Shown: piece by piece, positions 19,044 to 28,590 of the stretch
How the letters are laid out: each line of letters begins with the position of its first letter
Position numbering within the stretch: the stretch's first letter is position 1
Assembly: GCF_014200595.1 (NCBI RefSeq)
Contig: NZ_JACHCG010000001.1
Location: 1,612,001-1,676,000, forward strand
Direction of reading: 5' to 3'
Source: Pedobacter cryoconitis
GTDB taxonomy: Bacteria; Bacteroidota; Bacteroidia; Sphingobacteriales; Sphingobacteriaceae
Length of the DNA stretch: 64,000 bases
The notes under the pieces: generated by a model
What the model was told of the DNA's origin: nothing
Seen by the model: only the letters and a program-made list of their open reading frames with translations
Database searches by the model: none
Position numbers and translations under genes: made by a program

Positions 19044-21482
19044 ATGATTAATTCTAACTTAAAGCAAAAAGTCTTATTTATTTTTATTCTCACCTGCTTA
19101 TTTTCAAAGAGCTTCGCTCAAAATAATATAACCTTAAAAGGGATCATCAGGAATACAGACAATGTGGCCATTGATGGTGCAACTTTATTTTTAAAAGATG
19201 GCGATACTGGTGAGGTCATTAAACAAGGATTGACTGCTATAGATGGAACTTTTGCTTTTACTGTTGTTGCCGGAAATTACATGGTTTCTGTCAGTTATTT
19301 GGGCACATTATCTTACCAAAGTGAACTCTTAAAGTTATCAGGAAGTCTGGATTTAGGTATTGTCAAAATTGAAACAACCGCCCGTAGTTTAAAGGAAATT
19401 GTTATTCAAAGCTCAGCTAATAAACCTCTGGTTAAGATTGAAGGCAGGAAAATGATTTATAATATCCAGAAAAGTATAACTGCGCAAGGGACTAATGTGC
19501 TGGAAGCATTGAAGAAAACTCCGGGCGTAATCGTCAATCAGGATAATTCAATTACACTGAACGGGGCAAACGGTGCACTGGTGATGATTAACGGCAGACA
19601 AACTTATTTACAAGCTGCGGAACTGGCACAACTGCTGAAAACGATGTCTTCTTCCGATTTAAAATCTATCGAGATTATCAGAAACCCATCTGCTGAATAT
19701 GATGCTGCTGGTACCGGTGGTATTATTAACCTTGTGCTTCAAAAATCAATTGCTGAAGGTTTCAATGGAAGTATCAATAATGGGATTGCTTATGGGGTCA
19801 GCTTAAAGCAAAATACCAATATGAATCTTAACTTCCGTAAAGGGAAAGTTAACCTGTTTGGAAGTTACAACCATAATTTTGGACATTTTGCTATGGACTA
19901 TGACAATGACCGGACAACCAATGGAAAGGTTTATTTGAATTCGAATCATGATGTTGATAAACGCCGTAGTATCGGGTCAACTATAGGGGCGGATTATGCT
20001 ATCGATACAACCAAAACGATTGGTGTGGTGATGAATGGTAATTTCTCCAGTGGTGGCGGTTTGATTACTCCGTTAACGAATATTTACGATCAGCCAACGG
20101 GCCAGCTTTTACAGACGCTGAAAAGCCAGAGTGACTACCCGGATCAGAAGGCCAACCGGTATAATTTTAACTTGAATTACCGGTACAAAGGGAGTAAGAA
20201 TACTACGCTTGATATAGATGCTGATTATGGAATCTTCGATGCGGCTACAAAAAATCTGAGTACCAATAGTTTTTATGCGCCAAACGGTGATTTTCAATCC
20301 TCCAATAATTTCCTGGTAGCCAATAGCAGGGATATTAAATTATATGCGGTTAAGGCTGATTACGGTTTTCCGGTTGGGAAGGGGAGAATGGCAGCCGGTG
20401 CAAAGTTTTCTAATGTAAACGCAGATAATGTATTCAATCAGTATGATGAGAATGGTAGTGTGAATGTGATTGATATTAATTTATCAAATACCTTCAAATA
20501 TCAGGAGCAAATAACCGCAGGATATTTGAAGTATGAGGCACCTATTAATGACGAATTCAGTATGGATATTGGCGTAAGGCTGGAAAATACACATTCTAAA
20601 GGAGATTTGCAGCCGCGCGAAGGCAGTACTCAGTCGCCGGATCTGGTAGTCAGAAACTATTTAAATATCTTTCCCACGGCGGGTATCACTTATAAGACTA
20701 AAAATTCAGGGGCGTATAATTTAAGTTTTGCCCGCCGCATTGACCGTCCTGCATATAATGATCTGAATCCATTCTCCTATCCGGTAGATGAACTTTCTTA
20801 TTGGAAAGGGAATCCATTTCTACGGCCTCAATATGCAAATACCCTGGTATTGCAATACAGTTACAAAAACACAACTGTATCAACCAGTTATACCAGAACA
20901 AATGATCTGAGCAGTGGGATAACGGAGGTTTTAGAAGAAAACAGGATTATTATGATCCCAAGAAATATAGGGCTTCAGAATAACCTTAACTTGACTGTTA
21001 CCCAGCAAATTATCCTGGCTAAATGGTGGAATGTGAGCCTGACCGGGATCGGGTACCGTCTGGAGAATAAAGCAGGTACTCTGGAATATGGTAACTATAG
21101 CCGCAGCCGTTTCGCAGGTACAATTAATGTTCAGCAAACTTTTAATCTGCCAGGTCATATGACAGCTGAAATTGCTGGTATAGTTAATTCGAAAAATATA
21201 AGTGGGCTGAATACTTATATCAAAAGTAATTCACAGGTCGATCTGGGACTGCAAAAGAACTTGATGAAAGATAAAGCAACGCTTAAACTCGCTGTTACTG
21301 ATTTATGGAAGGCAAACAGGATAAATACAGATACGCAATTGGATAAGCTATTGCTTCATACTACGTATGTGGGGGAAAGCCGCCAGATAAGATTGAATTT
21401 TACTTACCGGTTTGGCAATAATAAGATCAAGACTAGAGATAAACGCGAATCGGGATTACAAAATGAATCGCAGAGATTATAA
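19044..21482 (+). CDS. Outer-membrane beta-barrel protein, CarboxypepD_reg plus TonB-plug type (second copy)
   Basis: Paralogue of the receptor at 16003, with the same order of domains: signal peptide to KSFAQ, CarboxypepD-like domain, plug (EALKKTPGVIVNQ, YDAAGTGGIINL) and barrel. I start it at ATG 19044, giving 812 aa and a clean signal, rather than the TTG at 19029. Both proteins share the barrel motif RRI(E/D)RP.Y.DLNPF followed by GNPFL(K/R)P. Two related receptors flanking a MauE-like gene suggest duplication. The ligand is unknown; there is no adjacent SusD. Confidence 0.85.
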   Translation: MINSNLKQKVLFIFILTCLFSKSFAQNNITLKGIIRNTDNVAIDGATLFLKDGDTGEVIKQGLTAIDGTFAFTVVAGNYMVSVSYLGTLSYQSELLKLSGSLDLGIVKIETTARSLKEIVIQSSANKPLVKIEGRKMIYNIQKSITAQGTNVLEALKKTPGVIVNQDNSITLNGANGALVMINGRQTYLQAAELAQLLKTMSSSDLKSIEIIRNPSAEYDAAGTGGIINLVLQKSIAEGFNGSINNGIAYGVSLKQNTNMNLNFRKGKVNLFGSYNHNFGHFAMDYDNDRTTNGKVYLNSNHDVDKRRSIGSTIGADYAIDTTKTIGVVMNGNFSSGGGLITPLTNIYDQPTGQLLQTLKSQSDYPDQKANRYNFNLNYRYKGSKNTTLDIDADYGIFDAATKNLSTNSFYAPNGDFQSSNNFLVANSRDIKLYAVKADYGFPVGKGRMAAGAKFSNVNADNVFNQYDENGSVNVIDINLSNTFKYQEQITAGYLKYEAPINDEFSMDIGVRLENTHSKGDLQPREGSTQSPDLVVRNYLNIFPTAGITYKTKNSGAYNLSFARRIDRPAYNDLNPFSYPVDELSYWKGNPFLRPQYANTLVLQYSYKNTTVSTSYTRTNDLSSGITEVLEENRIIMIPRNIGLQNNLNLTVTQQIILAKWWNVSLTGIGYRLENKAGTLEYGNYSRSRFAGTINVQQTFNLPGHMTAEIAGIVNSKNISGLNTYIKSNSQVDLGLQKNLMKDKATLKLAVTDLWKANRINTDTQLDKLLLHTTYVGESRQIRLNFTYRFGNNKIKTRDKRESGLQNESQRL

Positions 21483-21591
21483 AATGATAAATTAAGAGGA
21501 CAGTTTAACGATTTTTCGGCCTTATGCAGGTGAACAAGATGAATAAAGGAAGGCAAGTAATTATTCCTAATTTGTTTTAAATCCTGTACCT

Positions 21592-23169
21592 ATGAAAAAG
21601 AACATTATGCTTTATTTTCTTGTTGTTTTTGTGACTTTCTCTTGCCGAAAGATTGGGCCTGTAGAAATTACAGCTATAAAAAAAGTGACAGCTGAGCGTA
21701 CTGCTTCCTATTATATTGACCCGGATAACGGAAAAGACTCGAATGCTGGCACTTCAGAAAGCACAGCATGGAAAACAATAGCAAAGGTGAATGCTACAAC
21801 TTTTCAACCGGGGAATACTATTTTACTGAAATCCGGGGGGATATGGAATGCGCAGCTTTACCCTAAAGGATCTGGAAGTGCAACAAGTCCGATCAGGATC
21901 AGCTCTTATGGTACTGGTGCAAAACCTAAAATTTTCCTCAGTGGAACTATAGGCGCTCCGGTTTATCTATTCAATCAATCAAACTGGATTATTGAAAATC
22001 TGGAGGTTTCAAATTACAGTGCAACTCGTGGAGATGTATTCCGTCAGGGTATTTTTATTCAGAATACCGGTGGTGGGGTGACCAGTAATATTATCATCCG
22101 TAACAATTACGTTCATGCAGTTTCGGGTAGTTTCAGGTATGCTGGTTTCGATCCTCATGCTTTTGGAGGGATTGCTGTGGTGACTACCGGAACAGCTGGA
22201 ACAGACCGTTTCGACAATGTAACCATTGAAGGTAATATTGTTGAAGATGCCGGTCGTACAGGAATTGTAGTATGGGATAATGTGTGGGAAGCCAGTGGTC
22301 ACGCCTCCACAAATGTAAAAGTGCTGAACAATTCGGTCAAAGATATTGATAGCGACGGCATCCTGATATTTGGCTGCGAAGGAGCACTGATTGATCATAA
22401 TGTTGCTAATAACTGTGGCCGCTATCGTGAAGATGGTCAGTTTAATGGGGCCGCTGCTATCTGGCCTACACGTGGCCGTAATTGTATCACGCAATTTAAT
22501 GAGGCCTTTAATACGCAGGCTTTAGATGGCAATGGGGATGGACAAGGTTTTGATATGGATATCGATTCTTATAATTTTATCATGCAATACAATTATAGTC
22601 ATGACAATGCCGGAGGTTTTATGTTGATTTTGGACGCCTCCAATTCAGTAAACAGTATAGTCAGGTATAACATCAGTCAAAATGACCGGCGTACCATTTT
22701 CAATTTTGCAGGTGGCATTACCCCAGGAACTATGATATATAATAATACAATTTATATTAAATCGGGCTTGAATACAAACATTATAGATCATGCATGGGAT
22801 GATGGAGGAGGAAAAGGTGATTTAAACCAGGCTTATTATTTTAAAAACAACATTGTTTATAATCAAGGCAGTGGAAATTATATAGTTCCCGGAGTTTTGG
22901 GAGTATTCGGTTCCAATACCTTTTATGGTAATCACCCTTCTGGAGAACCTGCTGATCCGGATAAGCTAATAGCAGATCCATTATTTGTGAGTCCGGGCAA
23001 TGGCCTCAATGGTATAAATACGGTGAACGGATATCGTTTGTCTATTGGGTCACAAGCACTGAACTCCGGAACTCTCATCCCGGACAATGGTGGTAAAGAT
23101 TATTATGGGAATATGGTTTCATCTACTGCTTTACCTAACCGCGGAGCGTATAATGGCAATGGTTTGTAA
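21592..23169 (+). CDS. Right-handed parallel beta-helix lipoprotein
   Basis: A 525-aa exported protein. The signal peptide ends in a lipobox (VTFSCRK, Cys about residue 18). The mature start, YYIDPDNGKDSNAGTSESTAWKTI split over two lines of the fold, is the DUF1565-type cap common to polysaccharide-lyase-like beta-helices. Repeating NVTIEGN, NVKVLNN and GILIFG rungs of PbH1 type fill residues 130-420. No catalytic triad of a named lyase family can be assigned by eye. One base separates its stop from the next lipoprotein start, so the two are coupled. Confidence 0.8.
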   Translation: MKKNIMLYFLVVFVTFSCRKIGPVEITAIKKVTAERTASYYIDPDNGKDSNAGTSESTAWKTIAKVNATTFQPGNTILLKSGGIWNAQLYPKGSGSATSPIRISSYGTGAKPKIFLSGTIGAPVYLFNQSNWIIENLEVSNYSATRGDVFRQGIFIQNTGGGVTSNIIIRNNYVHAVSGSFRYAGFDPHAFGGIAVVTTGTAGTDRFDNVTIEGNIVEDAGRTGIVVWDNVWEASGHASTNVKVLNNSVKDIDSDGILIFGCEGALIDHNVANNCGRYREDGQFNGAAAIWPTRGRNCITQFNEAFNTQALDGNGDGQGFDMDIDSYNFIMQYNYSHDNAGGFMLILDASNSVNSIVRYNISQNDRRTIFNFAGGITPGTMIYNNTIYIKSGLNTNIIDHAWDDGGGKGDLNQAYYFKNNIVYNQGSGNYIVPGVLGVFGSNTFYGNHPSGEPADPDKLIADPLFVSPGNGLNGINTVNGYRLSIGSQALNSGTLIPDNGGKDYYGNMVSSTALPNRGAYNGNGL

Positions 23170-23170
23170 G

Positions 23171-23767
23171 ATGAGATTGATTTTATATACATTGCTTGTT
23201 TTACTTTGTTTCTCCTGTTCTCCTGTTTCAAAAGGCGTAGTGTTTACTGTAGATGGTGAACCGGTTAGTCTATCTCAGTTTGAACAACAAATGGAAAAGG
23301 AGAAACTGATGGTCATCAGAGATTTTGAAATTAAATATAAGGCTACATTTGGCCCCGGGTTCTGGACTATGAATTTTGGCGGAGATATTCCTGTTAATGC
23401 TTTACGGAGGCGGGCAAAAGATGCGATTGTAGTCAGTGTCGTAAAAAAGATGATAGCACGGGAAATGGGGTTAATTGAGCACATTGGATATGAAGATTTT
23501 TTAAAAGAGCTGGATAGTGTAAATAAAGTAAGGATTAAGGCAGTAAAAGAAGGGAATGTGATTTACGGGCCAGTAACCTACACGCTTGAAATGTATTCAG
23601 ACTATTACATGTCTACACTGGAAAATGCGATCAGAGCTAAAATAAGTACACCTGAAAATACGCCCGATGAGATCTTATTAAAATATAATAGACTGATCCA
23701 GGAACGTGTAAAAAAAGCAGAAATTGATACTTATCAGATCGATGAGGAAGATGCAGCGGTTCTGTAA
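23171..23767 (+). CDS. Small lipoprotein with SurA-N-like region
   Basis: The ATG at 23171 lies one base after the beta-helix stop and gives a 198-aa protein with a lipobox (LLCFSCSP, Cys about residue 16). The longer frame from 23087 overlaps the upstream gene and is rejected. The mature start VVFTVDGEPVSLSQFEQQM resembles the opening of SurA/parvulin-type chaperone domains, and the rest is helical and charged. There is no isomerase domain. Coupling suggests that it assists or partners the beta-helix protein; that is inference. Confidence 0.65.
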   Translation: MRLILYTLLVLLCFSCSPVSKGVVFTVDGEPVSLSQFEQQMEKEKLMVIRDFEIKYKATFGPGFWTMNFGGDIPVNALRRRAKDAIVVSVVKKMIAREMGLIEHIGYEDFLKELDSVNKVRIKAVKEGNVIYGPVTYTLEMYSDYYMSTLENAIRAKISTPENTPDEILLKYNRLIQERVKKAEIDTYQIDEEDAAVL

Positions 23768-23946
23768 GCTAATGCTATAGCTCATTTTCAATTGTTTTGA
23801 ATCCTTTTAGACTTAGGTGTTTGGATTAATCATTCTGATAGAATAGACTGTTTTTTCATGATAAAGATCATGGATGAAAATGTTTAAGCTCATGTGGAGG
23901 CTGGAAAGTCATGAATACTTTTGATCATAATTTAAATGATTTCATT

Positions 23947-24582
23947 ATGAAAAAAGTATGGATACTAGCGCTTTTAATAAGTTCGACATTGACAGGTTTA
24001 GCACAACAAAAAGGGGAGTGGCGTGTACGGTTGCGTGGAACAGTAGTTGCCCCTGATGCCAGTGCGGCTATCAGTACAATAGGAGGATCGGCAGATATTA
24101 GTACGACAGTAATTCCTGAGCTGGATTTTACTTATTTTTTAACTAAAAATTTCTCGGCAAATTTAATTCTGGGTACAACCCGTCATCAAATAACAGCTAC
24201 AGAAACTGCTTTGGGAGATGTAAATATCGGTAAGGTATGGTTATTACCACCAACTTTAACATTTTTGTACCATGCACCAGTTGCAAAAGGTATTTTGCCC
24301 TATATAGGTGCCGGTATTAATTATACCATTTTTTATGGTGCTAAAAATGGACCTGCCATAGCTAACACTGATTATAAAAATAAATTTGCTTTCGCTGCTC
24401 AGATTGGTAGTGATTTTGATATTGGCAAAAATTTATTCCTGAATGCAGATGTGAAAAAAATCTGGCTAAGAACAGACGCCACAGTAACTACTATACCAGG
24501 CGTTGCCGGTGGTGCAACTGTAATTGCGAATACCAAAATAGATCCATGGTTATTTAGTTTTGGTATCGGAAAAAGGTTCTAA
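23947..24582 (+). CDS. OmpW family outer-membrane protein
   Basis: Predicted 8-stranded porin of 211 aa with a signal peptide to LAQQ. OmpW-type features are WRVRLRGTVVAPDA at the mature start, IPELDFTYFLTKNFSANL, the LPPTLTFLYH strand, ILPYIGAGINYTIFY, and the terminal strand PWLFSFGIGKRF with a C-terminal Phe. The start was moved from 23911 to ATG 23947 because the first 12 codons are not signal-like. It stands alone and is followed by a strong terminator. Confidence 0.88.
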   Translation: MKKVWILALLISSTLTGLAQQKGEWRVRLRGTVVAPDASAAISTIGGSADISTTVIPELDFTYFLTKNFSANLILGTTRHQITATETALGDVNIGKVWLLPPTLTFLYHAPVAKGILPYIGAGINYTIFYGAKNGPAIANTDYKNKFAFAAQIGSDFDIGKNLFLNADVKKIWLRTDATVTTIPGVAGGATVIANTKIDPWLFSFGIGKRF

Positions 24583-24596
24583 TACTAAACGTTTCA

Positions 24597-24630
24597 AAAA
24601 AGGGTTATTTTCCGACTAATAACCCTTTTT
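24597..24630. terminator. Bidirectional rho-independent terminator
   Basis: Arms AAAAAGGGTTATT and AATAACCCTTTTT (13 bp) enclose an 8-nt loop, with A- and T-runs on both flanks. It sits between the convergent OmpW-like gene and the minus-strand lipocalin-like gene. Confidence 0.88.
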
Positions 24631-24654
24631 CTATACATTTTATAACTGTTAAAT

Positions 24655-25071
24655 TTATCTTTTAAGGATAACCTCTTCAGTCTCTATAATGGTTTTACCT
24701 TTTTTTGTCTTAGTCTCCGTTTTGAGCAAAGTAGTTCTTCCCTGGGTATAGGTAATTGTATAGGCATCTTTATTTTTATTGTTCTTCCCGATAAAAAGCT
24801 TATTACCCTGAGTCCATGCAGGAAGTTCTTCTTTATGCTTACCAAATCCCTGAGTTATGATTACTTTATTATTTTTTGTAAACTCATAGCTCTTTTCACC
24901 AGCTTTATATATATCCTTGTCCAGGTCTGTGACCGTTCCACCGGTCTTTTCAGTTTCTATCTTAGATACAGCTTCCCATTTTCCAATAAGTTTCTGATCT
25001 AAAGCTGTTTTGCTTTGTGCGTAAGAATAAAAGCTGGCCAATGTAAATAAGATGATAAGTGATTTTTTCAT
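24655..25071 (-). CDS. Secreted lipocalin-like small protein
   Basis: A 138-aa exported protein with signal peptide MKKSLIILFTLASFYSYAQ. The mature domain begins KLIGKWEAVSK, then alternates short charged strands (KSYEFTKNNKVIITQGFG, KLFIGKNNKNKDAYTITYT) and ends TIIETEEVILKR. This pattern matches the lipocalin-like families of Bacteroidota, which are small beta-barrels of unknown ligand. It is monocistronic. The fold call comes from pattern only. Confidence 0.65.
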   Translation of the reverse strand: MKKSLIILFTLASFYSYAQSKTALDQKLIGKWEAVSKIETEKTGGTVTDLDKDIYKAGEKSYEFTKNNKVIITQGFGKHKEELPAWTQGNKLFIGKNNKNKDAYTITYTQGRTTLLKTETKTKKGKTIIETEEVILKR

Positions 25072-25311
25072 TTTGATGATGTTTAGTGATTATGTTATAC
25101 TTACTAAAATAGTGTTTTTTTAGTTAAAAGTTAATTTCAACGTATGTAGTTCCAAAAGGCACGTGACACATCCTGTCTTCCAGTAAAATGAGCTGACCTG
25201 TATAGGGTAACTAAGGTATATTTTGTGACAAATGACACATAAGTATCTGTAATAAAGCTCTTTATGTAACTTTAAATTTCTTAATTTAACCTTAGTTTAA
25301 ATTGATGAATT

Positions 25312-27354
25312 ATGAGTTTGAAAATACATCCATCTGTAGGGGTTGCCCGATTGGGTAATAGCGCTACGCAAATATGCCTTACCCCGGAAACGATCGGAGG
25401 GCTGCCTTTTGAAGCTGACTTTTATGGGAACGCTACAGGGACTATTGTTAATTTTAAAGACGAAACAGGGTTAGTTAAGCGGCAGGGTCAATTATTCAGG
25501 ATTTATCAGGATGACGGAGCGGAGCTGACCTTAAATAGCCCGAATGTATTATCGATTATATGGACTGTCCATCTTGCTAACAAAAAAGCAGCCTGGTACC
25601 AGTTTAGTGAACTCGAAGGTAACTTGTTATACGGACCTCAAAACAACTATGTAAACAGGGGCGTACCTTTCCGTAATGCCGGTGTAACAGGAAATGCAAG
25701 ACAAAGGCTGATTGTAGATCCCGGGCCAAGAACAGTTTCTGGTATACGTGATTCTATTGGCTTTGACAGAGCCGATGCACCCGAAGGCTATCCTGTACAA
25801 TATCCACCAAATGTGGTTACTTACGGCAGTCCGATCAGAACGCTGGGAGAACTCAGGACTGATAATACAGGTCGTCTGGTAGTATTAGGTGGATTTGGAA
25901 ATGCTGGTGGAGATGAACCACTAATTAATTATGGAGGCTCTGATACCTGGCATGATGATATTTCTGATGGCCCTGTATATGCAACAGTTAACTTTAGAAA
26001 TGGTGATCCCCCACAACATTTAACTGCATGGGTAATTATAGGATCGCCGGATTTTGCCCCTGAAATCGTAAATATTTCCAACCTGAGTGATACGATGTAT
26101 GATGTTGGGGTAAGAAAGTTTAACCTTGAGCCACAGCTCTACAGTAATGGTCAATATAATGTTAACTATCTGGCTGCATATAAGCGGGATATTCTGCCTG
26201 TTATTACCAGGCTTGGCCGTTATCAGTGGGTTTCTAATATACAGGCAATGTCTGCTTTTGCTTCCAATAATTTTGACTACTCCAATAACTCTTCCACCAA
26301 CCTGGCTAACCGTCAAAATTATTTTGCCTACTTCAGGAGGCCGGATGCAGTTCCGCCTGTATTGCCTCCCGATCAGCAATCGCAGCAACAATTGTTTAGA
26401 ACACAGGGCACTGATTATTTTCCTAAGATCCCATTAGGCTCAGGAAGTAACTCTGTGAGTGAAGTGAATATCCAGAAATTTCTTGCGTTGAATGATACGC
26501 AGTATTTCTTGCTGCAACAATGGACAAGAGGTTTCTTTATTGATGACCCTAGTCCAGCACCTATACCAGTCAATCCGCACGATACCGCAAGTGTAGGTAA
26601 CTGTGTAGGATTACCGATGTGCCCGGGTATAGAAGTAACCTGGAGTATGCAAAACAGTAATGTATACAGCGCTCCTTATGTGATCAGTCATTATAAAAAT
26701 GAAGATTATTATTATTTGCATGGTTTAACTCCATCACGGGATGAATGTGAAGGTGGAGGATGTGAACCTGGAGATCTCACTAAAAGGATGGCTTGCCCAT
26801 GGCAGGCGGATTTCCTTCAATGTACCTTTCAATACATTAATTTTACCGATCCTACTATCAATAAAGTAAATTCCAGACCAAAACCACCAACCTATTATTC
26901 CTATTGGTGGCCACCTCAAAGCCCATGGGATGTGCTGATTGGTGACCTTACTGAAGAAGCGCAGGCAGAAGCTCATAATCCGGCAGGGACACAGGTAAAC
27001 TACCAGAGAGGCGTAAACAGCTTCGTGCAAATGGTAGAAAACTGGTTTTCCCTGGGGTTTATCCGTGATCAGAACCCAGGTCAGAAAGGCTATCCTTATA
27101 TTGTAGAGACAGAAAGAGACAATGTATTGTTTAGTTTCAGAGATGTTCCGGTAGGTGAAATCAGCGGAAATCCTGAAGACGATGCCACTACCATTCCTGT
27201 TTATTTCATTGAGCAGAACAGGGCCCTGATCAGAAGAAGGGGGAGAAGAGGCAGAAGACTGGCCGACTATCTGGATCAAAGGAACTTTAAACCGATCAGA
27301 ATTTCGGCTGCTGGCTTAGGATTCCCGCGTTCAGGTTCAAGAAACAGGAGATAA
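25312..27354 (+). CDS. LodA/GoxA-like CTQ-dependent oxidase
   Basis: A 680-aa member of the LodA family (lysine-epsilon-oxidase, glycine oxidase), enzymes that use a cysteine tryptophylquinone made from their own side chains and release H2O2. Seen: the N-terminal IHPSVGVARLGNS, the GDLTKRMACPWQADFLQC motif with D500 and C504 spaced as in LodA (Asp512/Cys516), and YYSYWWPPQSPW with W532/W533 as candidates for the quinone Trp. No signal peptide is visible, as in other LodA-type enzymes. An Arg-rich patch (RRRGRRGRR) lies near the C-terminus. Two bases separate it from the LodB-like gene. The substrate is unknown. Confidence 0.88.
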   Translation: MSLKIHPSVGVARLGNSATQICLTPETIGGLPFEADFYGNATGTIVNFKDETGLVKRQGQLFRIYQDDGAELTLNSPNVLSIIWTVHLANKKAAWYQFSELEGNLLYGPQNNYVNRGVPFRNAGVTGNARQRLIVDPGPRTVSGIRDSIGFDRADAPEGYPVQYPPNVVTYGSPIRTLGELRTDNTGRLVVLGGFGNAGGDEPLINYGGSDTWHDDISDGPVYATVNFRNGDPPQHLTAWVIIGSPDFAPEIVNISNLSDTMYDVGVRKFNLEPQLYSNGQYNVNYLAAYKRDILPVITRLGRYQWVSNIQAMSAFASNNFDYSNNSSTNLANRQNYFAYFRRPDAVPPVLPPDQQSQQQLFRTQGTDYFPKIPLGSGSNSVSEVNIQKFLALNDTQYFLLQQWTRGFFIDDPSPAPIPVNPHDTASVGNCVGLPMCPGIEVTWSMQNSNVYSAPYVISHYKNEDYYYLHGLTPSRDECEGGGCEPGDLTKRMACPWQADFLQCTFQYINFTDPTINKVNSRPKPPTYYSYWWPPQSPWDVLIGDLTEEAQAEAHNPAGTQVNYQRGVNSFVQMVENWFSLGFIRDQNPGQKGYPYIVETERDNVLFSFRDVPVGEISGNPEDDATTIPVYFIEQNRALIRRRGRRGRRLADYLDQRNFKPIRISAAGLGFPRSGSRNRR

Positions 27355-27356
27355 AT

Positions 27357-28466
27357 ATGGCTGATATCTTCAATACTGATGTACTTATAGTTGGCGGAGG
27401 CCCTTCGGGGACCTCCGCTGCTTTAAGCATTTTACAGCATTCTTCATTAAGTGTAATTTTAACAGATAACACCGCATTTGACGTAAGCAGGGTGGGTGAA
27501 CATGTGGATGCCAGTCTCTTTAAATTACTCAGCTACCTGGAAATTGAGAAAGATGACTTTGAAGCAGATAGCTTTATCGAAGGGTACAACAGTCTGGCTG
27601 CCTGGGGAAATGAAGTAATTACTTCAAGGAGTTCTATTCATAACCCAGAAAGCAAAAGCTTTCAGCTGGATCGTGAAAAGTTTGATCTGCTGATGCTGTC
27701 TGAAGTCACAAACAGGGGAGGTAAAATCTTTCCGAGAACTAAATGCATACAGATAGAACAACTGGAAAATGACTCCTGGGAACTGCAAATGAAACATCAA
27801 ACCAAGGGCAATTTTACGATTCGTACCAAATTTTTAATCGATGCAAGTGGCAGACAGGGACACCTGTGCAGAATGTTAAACCTAAAGGTAATCAAGTACG
27901 ACCAATTGGTGGGGATAGGCGCATTCCTGCGTTTCAGGGAACCTAAAATACTGCCTCAGGAGATATTTCTGGAAACTGTAAAGCATGGATGGTGGTATAG
28001 TGCGACTTTACCTGGCGACCGGCTGGTGGTTACGTTGTTTACAGATGCAGATATTATCAAAACTCAGCAATTGCAAAAGCCCGGAAACTGGAACAAACTG
28101 CTCTTAGAGACGAAGCACATCGGAAAAAGAATTCAAAATACTATTGCAGATGAACAGCTCTGGGTGAGAAATGCTTTTTCTCAGCTTACCGATTCTTCTG
28201 TAAAGAATAATTTTCTGGCCATTGGGGATGCAGCAGCAGCATTTGATCCGATTTCTTCAATGGGGATTGGTTTTGCAGTTTCTTCAGCCTGTAATGCTGC
28301 ACGGGCCATCGAACATTTCTTTAGCAGTGATGGTGATGACAGCTATATCAGAACCTATCAGGAAGATTTAAAGGCAATTTTTGACAACTACCTTAACCTG
28401 CGAAAACAGTATTACTATATGGAACAGCGTTGGGCAAAGGAGCTGTTCTGGGAAAGACGGATTTAA
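27357..28466 (+). CDS. LodB-like FAD-dependent oxidoreductase
   Basis: A 369-aa flavoprotein of the halogenase/geranylgeranyl-reductase-like superfamily. The dinucleotide motif VLIVGGGPSGTSAALS is at the N-terminus, and the second FAD motif, AIGDAAAAFDPISSMGIGF, is near residue 285. In characterised systems LodB is required to form the CTQ cofactor of LodA. Its start lies 2 bases after the LodA-like stop, so the two are translated together. It is not a true halogenase: the WxWxIP motif is absent. A decayed second copy of its C-terminus lies at 58822-59073. Confidence 0.87.
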   Translation: MADIFNTDVLIVGGGPSGTSAALSILQHSSLSVILTDNTAFDVSRVGEHVDASLFKLLSYLEIEKDDFEADSFIEGYNSLAAWGNEVITSRSSIHNPESKSFQLDREKFDLLMLSEVTNRGGKIFPRTKCIQIEQLENDSWELQMKHQTKGNFTIRTKFLIDASGRQGHLCRMLNLKVIKYDQLVGIGAFLRFREPKILPQEIFLETVKHGWWYSATLPGDRLVVTLFTDADIIKTQQLQKPGNWNKLLLETKHIGKRIQNTIADEQLWVRNAFSQLTDSSVKNNFLAIGDAAAAFDPISSMGIGFAVSSACNAARAIEHFFSSDGDDSYIRTYQEDLKAIFDNYLNLRKQYYYMEQRWAKELFWERRI

Positions 28467-28590
28467 TCTGAATTACAAGGGCTAACAATTTATAAGCACT
28501 GACCCGGCCATTTGGCTACAACAATTTGGTATTTGGTTATTTTTTCAATTGCGTTGCTTCAGAACTTTGTATCAGCAAAATAGAAAAATT

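Noticed and set aside
22009..22494. 161-aa ORF on the minus strand
   Set aside because: Shadow of the beta-helix gene; no motif and high Thr/Ile/Cys content.
23087..23170. Longer N-terminus for the small lipoprotein
   Set aside because: It overlaps the beta-helix gene and would bury the lipoprotein signal; ATG 23171 gives a proper lipobox.
26734..27279. 181-aa ORF on the minus strand
   Set aside because: Antisense to the conserved C-terminal half of the LodA-like gene.
27357..28466. Tryptophan halogenase
   Set aside because: It shares the fold and dinucleotide motif but lacks WxWxIP, and its LodA neighbour points to LodB.
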